NCBI GenBank assembly: GCA_003661185.1
Contig: QMVQ01000032.1
Span: forward strand, 1-11,213
Source of the DNA: Candidatus Alkanophagales archaeon
Lineage (GTDB): Archaea; Halobacteriota; Syntropharchaeia; Alkanophagales; B39-G2
Length of the DNA: 11,213 nucleotides
Reading direction: 5' to 3'
Position numbers and translations under genes: made by a program. Positions 6,157 through 11,213 of this stretch are shown piece after piece. Each line of letters begins with the position of its first letter. The stretch's first letter is position 1. The notes beneath the pieces were generated by a model. That model saw only the letters and a list, made by a program, of their open reading frames with translations. It was not told where the DNA came from and did no database searches.

Positions 6157-6927
6157 ATGGTGAAAGCGAGAGCGTTGTTACTATTGTTGCTGTTCCTGCC
6201 GCTTTTTCAGACAGCGGCGGCGAGCGTTGTTCACGGCACGATTTACGAATGGTCGAGTCTTGAACCTTTGAGCGGCGTCATAGTCGAGGTCAATTCTACG
6301 CCAAAGCAGCGATTCGTGGCGAAAAACGCGGAATACTCCTTCAGCCTGCCCGTCGGCACCTACCAGATTCAGGCGATGTATTACGTAGATGAAACTCTTG
6401 TTTACTATTCCGAAGAGAACATTACTGTATTCGAAGAGGGGGATTTCGTTCTCGATCTGATAATGCTGCCCGTTATTGGGGAGGGGCTGCCGTTCGACTA
6501 TGGCGGCGAGATGCCGGAGTTTGATGAGGATATTTTCGGCGAGGGTGATTTTCCGAGCTTTGCTGTCGCAGCGGCGGCGAGCGTTGTTGGCGTCCTTGCT
6601 GCGGCGTTGCTTTTTCTCACATTAAAGCAGCGTAGGCGGCGGGGTGCGCCTAAAATGCAGGAAGAAATGCGGAGGGAGAAAGCTGCTGAAGAGAGGCGGT
6701 GGGAGCTGGAGGGACGGCAGGGGCTGCCGAGCGATTTGCGGCTGGTGCTTTCAATAATCGAGAAGGAGGGGGGACGAATTACGCAGAAAAACTTGAGGAA
6801 GAAATTGCCATATTCGGAGGCTAAGGTCAGTTTGATGCTTGCGGATTTGGAAGACAGGGGGCTCATCAGGAAGATTAAAGTGGGGAGGGGCAACATAATT
6901 GTCCTCAAAAATTACCGCAAAAAGTAA
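6157..6927 (+). CDS. Membrane-anchored winged-helix regulator with extracellular carboxypeptidase-regulatory-like domain
   Basis: The 256-residue protein is built in order: signal peptide (1-22, ending TAAAS); a beta-sandwich domain about 24-105 with VVHGTIYEW, a PLSGVIVEV strand and the FSLPVGTYQIQA signature of carboxypeptidase regulatory-like (CarboxypepD_reg) domains; an acidic linker (117-132); a transmembrane helix (about 134-156); an RRRR stop-transfer and charged linker; and a C-terminal winged helix (about 190-252) with recognition-helix region SEAKVSLMLADLEDRG and wing IRKIKVGRGNII. The beta domain should face outside (sequons at N46 and N88) and the DNA-binding domain the cytoplasm, making a one-component membrane sensor. 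Such fusions are known in methanogenic archaea. It is divergent from two exported-protein genes, its likely targets. The start is supported by the signal peptide and the TATA box rather than by a ribosome site. Confidence 0.85.
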   Translation: MVKARALLLLLLFLPLFQTAAASVVHGTIYEWSSLEPLSGVIVEVNSTPKQRFVAKNAEYSFSLPVGTYQIQAMYYVDETLVYYSEENITVFEEGDFVLDLIMLPVIGEGLPFDYGGEMPEFDEDIFGEGDFPSFAVAAAASVVGVLAAALLFLTLKQRRRRGAPKMQEEMRREKAAEERRWELEGRQGLPSDLRLVLSIIEKEGGRITQKNLRKKLPYSEAKVSLMLADLEDRGLIRKIKVGRGNIIVLKNYRKK

Positions 6928-6985
6928 CATGCCCGCCGCTTACTGCATTTCGTTGCTAAGCTCTCAGTCTCGGAGGGCTAAACGC

Positions 6986-8326
6986 TTAAAATATGACCCC
7001 CCGCTCTTTCATAAATTCCCGGAGGACAACGGTGGCGTAGCCGCTCTTCGGTAGTGAGAAGCGGAGCCGCACTTTCGTCCTGCCGGCGTGTAGCTCGTCT
7101 TCGCCGACCTCGAATCTCAAATTCTGCAGCCGCAAAAGAACCTCACGCCGCCAGCCACGAGATGCAAGTTCTGGAGCCACCTTTACTTTGAAATCCTCAA
7201 GAGCGACGCCTTCCCTGTCTAAGACCCGCTGCTCGATTTCGCCTTGCAAGCCGTCCGCAAGCTCGGTCTCGTAGCCAAAGAGCGGGGCGGTGACGAAAGC
7301 ACGCTGCCGTTTCACGAGACGGTTCACGCCTTCCAACTTACTCTCAGTGACTTTTTCCGTCCTGCTGACGTCCGGGAAGCCGTCCGCACCGCGATAACAG
7401 ACGATGTCGCCGACGAGCGCCTCTGCGAACGGCACGCCAAGCTCGGCGCACGCTTCAAGGCGATAGCTGAGCGTTAGGTTGAACAGGTATGACTGGTAAG
7501 CGTGCACGAACATCCTACGCAGGCTCGAAGGCAGCGAGCGCAACGCGCCGAGGAAGTCGTTATCATCTCTGACGAGGACGTTAAGCATCGCTTTCTCATA
7601 ACGCAGGAACGGCGGCATTTCTCTTAGACTCTTTTTGAACATACCTTCGGCGCAGAGGCGTCTCGCATTTTTGGCAGCGGCGCTCTCTTCGGGAAAGATT
7701 TCCGAGAGGTAGGTCAGGACCGCCGCTCGCAGCTCGCCGCACACGAGATGTTTACCGACGATGTGCGTGATCGGGCGGCTCGTGCCGAAGCGTTGCACGC
7801 CAAAGAAGTTGGGGACGCCGCCCACCTTCAAAATCTCGGTGGCTACCGCTTTCACTTTTGCTTCAACCTCGTCGAGAGCTCCGCTCACGTCTCGAATTAC
7901 GACATCGAACTCATTTCCGCGGAGGTCGCCCAACGCTACTGGCTTCTTGGAACGTCCCAAAACCTCGATTTTAACTCTTGGAAGCTTTACCCTCTCAACG
8001 TCTTCCTCGGAAATGCCCCACACGCTCATCTTCTGCGCCGCCACCGCAAACTTGTCCTTCGTGCCAGCAAAGCCTAGTCGCTTCGTCCCGATTCTAAGTG
8101 CTGACGCAAGCTCCTTCACTAGCTGTAGGGTGTCCCAGTTCTCCTTCATCACCCTCAAAATAAGGTAGTTTCCATCGCTATCCGCTTCCCAGTCGGTTAT
8201 TTCCTCGACATGGAAGTCCGAAGGCATCGTTTTTATCCTACCACCTATGCCTTCTGCTGTCGTGAAATAGAAATTTATGCCAAGTCTCCTTTCCGCCTCA
8301 GGAGCGCTCTTCAGTTTGATTCTCAT
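6986..8326 (-). CDS. truD: tRNA pseudouridine(13) synthase TruD
   Basis: The 446-residue protein matches archaeal-length TruD. It converts U13 of tRNA (U35 in some tRNAs in archaeal/eukaryal Pus7 relatives) to pseudouridine. Key features are FHVEEI (38-43), the catalytic motif GTKDKFAVAAQ (88-98, nucleophile D91), the NFFGVQRFG motif (173-181) that opens the TRUD insertion domain, HAYQSYLFN in the middle, and LPKSGYATVVLREFM near the C-terminus. No key residue is missing. It is the last gene of the minus-strand string, 27 bases after the DUF357 stop, and its ATG has only a weak GAGTGA upstream. It converges with the winged-helix gene, leaving 58 bases between the two stops, where I see no clear terminator. 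Confidence 0.96.
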   Translation of the reverse strand: MRIKLKSAPEAERRLGINFYFTTAEGIGGRIKTMPSDFHVEEITDWEADSDGNYLILRVMKENWDTLQLVKELASALRIGTKRLGFAGTKDKFAVAAQKMSVWGISEEDVERVKLPRVKIEVLGRSKKPVALGDLRGNEFDVVIRDVSGALDEVEAKVKAVATEILKVGGVPNFFGVQRFGTSRPITHIVGKHLVCGELRAAVLTYLSEIFPEESAAAKNARRLCAEGMFKKSLREMPPFLRYEKAMLNVLVRDDNDFLGALRSLPSSLRRMFVHAYQSYLFNLTLSYRLEACAELGVPFAEALVGDIVCYRGADGFPDVSRTEKVTESKLEGVNRLVKRQRAFVTAPLFGYETELADGLQGEIEQRVLDREGVALEDFKVKVAPELASRGWRREVLLRLQNLRFEVGEDELHAGRTKVRLRFSLPKSGYATVVLREFMKERGVIF

Positions 8327-8353
8327 TTCACTCGGCTTATTCCTGCCCCCGGC

Positions 8354-8623
8354 TCACTCTTCATCCTCCACGTCCCAAAGCCCCAGCTCTATCCTCACGG
8401 CATCAAGAAGCCCGTGAGCGTAATTTATGCAACCGAATGCCGTCAGCACGTCGCCACGCTCCAGATAAAAGCGAGCATCTTCGTAGTAACGTGTGGCGAG
8501 TTCTACTATCCTCTTTAACTCCGCCCTCGGCTCGGAACTTAATGTGGAGAGGAGCTTTTCCAGATTCTTCTTAAACATAACGATGTCGTTTTTGATTCTC
8601 TGCACGCCGTCTTCACTCATCAT
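8354..8623 (-). CDS. DUF357 family protein
   Basis: From ATG 8623 the product is 89 residues (88 from the adjacent ATG 8620), a small helical protein with the DUF357 pattern: helix about 10-35, then RIVELATRYYEDARFYLERGDVLTAFGCINYAHGLLDAVR, in which the YYEDARFYLE and AFGCINYAHGLLDA blocks are family hallmarks. Its function is not known; it is common in Euryarchaeota. The same frame is open to an ATG at 8725 that overlaps the dapF stop as ATGA, which would add 34 residues of low-complexity sequence not typical of the family. I prefer the inner start because a TATA-like CTTTTAAATG (8641-8650) lies about 25 bases before it, fitting a leaderless transcript from an internal promoter. Translational coupling from dapF remains an alternative. 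Confidence 0.82.
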   Translation of the reverse strand: MMSEDGVQRIKNDIVMFKKNLEKLLSTLSSEPRAELKRIVELATRYYEDARFYLERGDVLTAFGCINYAHGLLDAVRIELGLWDVEDEE

Positions 8624-8640
8624 GCTTGTTTGAGTCAGAA

Positions 8641-8650
8641 CATTTAAAAG
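8641..8650 (-). promoter_or_regulatory. Internal TATA-like box before DUF357
   Basis: Read on the minus strand this is CTTTTAAATG in otherwise GC-rich sequence, centred about 25 bases before the ATGATG at 8623/8620. It would let DUF357 and truD be transcribed separately from dapF. Only position and composition support it. Confidence 0.35.
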
Positions 8651-8721
8651 CACGTCCTCTTTCAGTAGTGACCCACAAAAGCTGGCGAGCGGCGGCGTGT
8701 GGCGAGGTGTTGAGCGATGCG

Positions 8722-9558
8722 TCATGCCAGAAGGCGGCTGAGCCCTATACTCCCCTCAAAGACCTCCTCCGCAGGACCGGTCAAGTAGGCGCCGTTCTCG
8801 GCGTCGCCTAAAATTTCGACGATGAGATTGCCGCCCTGTGTATGCACGAGTATTGGGCGTCGTGCGTCCACGATGCGAAGTTTTGCAAGTGTGAGCGCTG
8901 ATGCCGTCGAGCCCGTCCCGCACGATAACGTCTCGCCGACGCCCCGCTCGTAGGTGCGCACGCTTATCTCGTTCTCACAGACTATCACGACGAAGTTCAC
9001 GTTCGTCCTGTTCGGAAAAGCTTTGTGACGCTCTATCGCCCGTCCCAGCCCTGCAATGTCAACCTCGTCGAAGCTACGGACTATCAAAACCGCGTGCGGG
9101 TTGCCGATGCTCAGCGCCGTCAGCTTGAAACGCCCGTAGCCCTCCACATGGAACTCTTCGTCGAGCATATGGAAAGAGGGACGTCCCATGAAGACCCGAA
9201 CGGCACCGTCCTCCAAGACTTCCGGCGTGATGATGCCGCCCAGCGTTTCAACATCGAACTTCCTCTTACGCACGATACCGTGCTCATAAACGTATCTTGC
9301 GAAGCAGCGGATGCCGTTCCCGCTCATCTCCGCCTCAGAGCCGTCGGCATTGAAGATGCGCATACGCACGTCACAACGCTCCGAACTGCACACGAAGAGC
9401 ACGCCGTCCGCACCGACTGAGAAGCGGCGGACGCAAAGGCACCGAGCGAGCTCGCCTTTCCTCTCTTCAGGTATTTTATCATCACGGTCATCTATGAGGA
9501 TGAAGTCGTTGCCCGCCCCGTGCATTTTGACAAAGCTCAGTTCATCCACATCGCCCAC
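8722..9558 (-). CDS. dapF: Diaminopimelate epimerase DapF with Ser in place of one catalytic Cys
   Basis: The 278-residue protein is full length for DapF, which interconverts LL- and meso-diaminopimelate in lysine synthesis. Visible hallmarks are KMHGAGNDF (11-19), FNADGSEAEM (69-78), IGNPHAV (151-157), the FPNRTNVNFV block (181-190), YERGVGETLSCGTGSTA (203-219) and the C-terminal LTGPAEEVF (259-267). The second active-site base, C213, is present. At the first one the usual CGNG(A/I)RC reads SGNGIRC: codon AGC gives S79, while the later C85 is kept. Start codons are GTG; 9558 gives the longest form, but GTG 9549 (MDELSFVKMHG) is closer to family length and has GGGGTGG upstream. It follows the NIL-ferredoxin gene by 39 bases, and its stop shares bases with a possible upstream DUF357 start. 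Confidence 0.94.
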   Translation of the reverse strand: MGDVDELSFVKMHGAGNDFILIDDRDDKIPEERKGELARCLCVRRFSVGADGVLFVCSSERCDVRMRIFNADGSEAEMSGNGIRCFARYVYEHGIVRKRKFDVETLGGIITPEVLEDGAVRVFMGRPSFHMLDEEFHVEGYGRFKLTALSIGNPHAVLIVRSFDEVDIAGLGRAIERHKAFPNRTNVNFVVIVCENEISVRTYERGVGETLSCGTGSTASALTLAKLRIVDARRPILVHTQGGNLIVEILGDAENGAYLTGPAEEVFEGSIGLSRLLA

Positions 9559-9597
9559 CCCACATTGCGTCCTTGACGACTGCCACCAGCTTTGTCG

Positions 9598-10014
9598 TCA
9601 TCCTCGCCGTTCAACTCGCTCGCCTTCGCCGTAGAACAGCGCCAACGCCCGCATCGGGCACGCATTTATACAAACGCCGCACTGCACGCACTTCGCTTCT
9701 TCGAGGGCGACTTGCCAGTCGGCGTCGAAGCGGAAAACGCCCTTCGGGCATATAGAGACGCAGGCGCCACAATGCACGCACCTCGTCTCGTCCCAGACGA
9801 TTAGCTTCTTTAATATTCTCACTTCGACGCCTCGCTCCTTAAAAAGCTCGACGACCCGCCTCGCTTTGTCATCCGGGACGTCAACAACCACTTCTGCATG
9901 GACAGCATCCACGTATGCTCTGTCTATGTTTATCTTTGCGCCCGTTTCCAGAATGATTTCTGCGGTGTAAGGGCGCTCATGTAAATACGACGGAAACCTC
10001 AACAGCAACTTCAT
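9598..10014 (-). CDS. NIL-domain di-[4Fe-4S] ferredoxin of homocysteine biosynthesis
   Basis: From ATG 10014, with AGGTGA 6 bases upstream, the product is 138 residues. An N-terminal NIL domain (about 1-70; KLLLRFPSYLHERPYTAEII at its start) is followed by two bacterial-type 4Fe-4S motifs: CVHCGACVSICP and CVQCGVCINACP, with eight ligand cysteines all intact. A GTG at 10023 overlaps the DUF39 stop as GTGA and would add three residues. In Methanosarcina, a NIL-ferredoxin encoded next to DUF39 takes part with it in making homocysteine from aspartate semialdehyde and sulfide, the ferredoxin probably supplying electrons. The immediate DUF39 neighbour and tight spacing support the same role here. 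It is a cytoplasmic redox protein. Confidence 0.93.
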   Translation of the reverse strand: MKLLLRFPSYLHERPYTAEIILETGAKINIDRAYVDAVHAEVVVDVPDDKARRVVELFKERGVEVRILKKLIVWDETRCVHCGACVSICPKGVFRFDADWQVALEEAKCVQCGVCINACPMRALALFYGEGERVERRG

Positions 10015-10019
10015 CCCGC

Positions 10020-11213
10020 TCACCTACCAACGAGCTTGCTTATCTGGTCGCTCGTCACCATTCCCAAAACGTGCCCTTCGTCGTCAACGACAGGCATCGC
10101 AGAAATGTCAAACTGCTCGAACTTACGCACGACAACGTCCACAGGCTCGTCCGGCTTCGCAGTCACCACCCGCCGCGTCATGATTTTGTCGAGAGACTCA
10201 TACTTAAAAGCCACCGCCAACGAGAGGTCCCAGGCGGTCACGATGCCCACGAGCTTGCTCTCGACGTCCACTACGGGTATATGCGTGAATTTACCCCTAA
10301 CAATTGCTTTCGCCACGTCCTCCAAGCTCGCATCCTCACGCACCACCTTAAACATCCTGGACATCACGTCTTTTACCAACGGTAGCTCCCTCGTCTGCTT
10401 CATCGGCTTCACCTCACCCACCGTCGGCAACCTCGCCACCGGCTCGGTCAATAAAAACTCGCCACGCTCTATCTGCCGTTTCAGCTCCTCGGCAACCTTC
10501 TTCGCCATGTGAAAGCTTGAGAGCGGAGACGCCGGCACCTCTTTCCCCTCTATCTCTAATTTCCCGGATTTTAGCTCTTCATACGTTGCCATCCTGACCA
10601 CGGGGCGGTCCCGCCTTGGCACGCCGTAATCAACGACTTCTGTGACAATTTCGGCGTCGGAGACGCCCGTGTGCTTCGCAATCTCCTCATTCAGCACAGG
10701 TATCGGCACGCTTATACCCACGTAGAGCGTGACGCCATATTTGTAAAAAACTGCAGCTCTCAAAAACTCCTTCCTCATCTTTTTTAAGTTTCCTAAAACC
10801 ATAAGCGTGCCCTTCTTTTTCAGGGGTTCATGCTGCGTCCCCTCGCCGATGATGTAGCCTTTAGCGCCGCCCACGAGTATGCGGGTGCCGACGCCGAGCA
10901 CCTCGTAATCCGGATCGTTGCAGAGCGGAGAAAGCTCCCCGGCGCCGCAGAACGTTGCGTTCCCGTAGTTGGGGAGCAGTGTGCCCATGTACGTGTAAAG
11001 CGTCCTGTCGGTCGAGTTCGTCGCCGCACTGTATCGTTGGTAAGCATTTCTCGGGTTGACCATGACGGCTTGGTTGAGGTCGGCGAGCGTGATTTCGGTC
11101 TCGATGCTCTTCCGCGGGTAGCAGTCGGTGCCGTGCGCAATAGCCCGCACCTCCACCCCCTTCCCCGAAATCAGCTCCTCGATGACGTGCGCGCCGCCGT
11201 ATTCGGGGTTGCG
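10020..11213 (-). CDS. DUF39 homocysteine biosynthesis protein with C-terminal CBS pair (partial, 5' end off window)
   Basis: The frame is open to the window edge: 397 residues are present and the N-terminus is missing. The listed-looking GTG at 11156 is internal, because the 19 codons upstream already read NPEYGGAHVIEEL, part of the conserved DUF39 core. Numbered from the window edge, GTDCYPR carries C31, followed by VNPRNAYQ, ATNSTDRTLYTYMGTLLPN, C89 in FCGAGELSPL, and VGTRILVGGAKGYI. The cysteine of GTDCYPR is a plausible persulfide carrier. Two CBS domains occupy about 280-335 and 342-397 (VKDVMSRM, DKIMTRRV, each ending in a GxVTxxD motif) and may sense an adenosyl ligand. DUF39 with a NIL-ferredoxin converts aspartate semialdehyde and sulfide to homocysteine in methanogens. 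The ferredoxin start overlaps this stop, so the two are translationally coupled. Confidence 0.94.
   Translation of the reverse strand, partial: RNPEYGGAHVIEELISGKGVEVRAIAHGTDCYPRKSIETEITLADLNQAVMVNPRNAYQRYSAATNSTDRTLYTYMGTLLPNYGNATFCGAGELSPLCNDPDYEVLGVGTRILVGGAKGYIIGEGTQHEPLKKKGTLMVLGNLKKMRKEFLRAAVFYKYGVTLYVGISVPIPVLNEEIAKHTGVSDAEIVTEVVDYGVPRRDRPVVRMATYEELKSGKLEIEGKEVPASPLSSFHMAKKVAEELKRQIERGEFLLTEPVARLPTVGEVKPMKQTRELPLVKDVMSRMFKVVREDASLEDVAKAIVRGKFTHIPVVDVESKLVGIVTAWDLSLAVAFKYESLDKIMTRRVVTAKPDEPVDVVVRKFEQFDISAMPVVDDEGHVLGMVTSDQISKLVGR

Noticed and set aside
7761..8168. Plus-strand frame of 135 codons inside truD
   Set aside because: It is antisense to the conserved catalytic half of TruD, so it is a shadow frame.
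9025..9420. Plus-strand frame of 131 codons inside dapF
   Set aside because: It is antisense to conserved DapF motifs and has no family features.
10820..11140. Minus-strand frame of 106 codons in a second frame of the DUF39 region
   Set aside because: It overlaps the conserved DUF39 core in another frame and is Arg/Ser/Thr-rich, as a shadow would be.
1..11213. tRNA, rRNA, CRISPR arrays or insertion sequences
   Set aside because: I saw no tRNA-like cloverleaf sequence, no regularly spaced direct repeats and no transposase motifs on reading both strands; short RNAs without a known family cannot be excluded by eye.

Overview
The window looks like a chromosomal segment of an anaerobic euryarchaeon, probably of a methanogen-like or ANME-like lineage. 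The evidence is the set of archaeal families: the large subunit of archaeal-type mevalonate 5-phosphate dehydratase (aconitase X), DUF357, archaeal-style TruD, and the DUF39/NIL-ferredoxin pair that makes homocysteine in methanogens. Several genes also have AT-rich TATA-like boxes about 25-30 bases before a start codon that lacks a Shine-Dalgarno sequence, which fits leaderless archaeal transcripts. The exact taxon cannot be fixed from sequence alone.

Layout. (a) 1-2083, minus strand: aconitase X large subunit followed by a radical SAM protein that runs off the left edge; they are 9 bases apart and look like one operon. (b) 2182-3866: a DNA amino-methyltransferase on the plus strand, then an AT-rich stretch with a minus-strand open frame that may be a decayed restriction-endonuclease gene convergent with the methylase. 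Base composition here is well below the neighbours, which suggests acquired DNA. (c) 3867-4544: a HAD-family phosphatase, apparently leaderless. (d) 4541-6927: a cell-surface group made of two exported proteins on the minus strand (one helical, one glycine-rich and beta-rich) and, divergently, a membrane protein with an outside beta domain and an inside winged helix. The divergent promoter region carries two identical 10-bp palindromes exactly 30 bp apart. (e) 6986-11213, minus strand: a tight gene string, DUF39 (5' end off the window), NIL-domain ferredoxin, diaminopimelate epimerase, DUF357 and TruD, with stop/start overlaps at two junctions.

How the genes fit together. The right-hand operon joins two branches that leave aspartate semialdehyde: homocysteine/methionine (DUF39 plus ferredoxin) and diaminopimelate/lysine (DapF). 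TruD and DUF357 ride at its end. The left operon contributes to isoprenoid lipid synthesis. The middle surface group is the least explained part and the best candidate for an undescribed local system: a one-component membrane sensor next to the exported proteins it may control.
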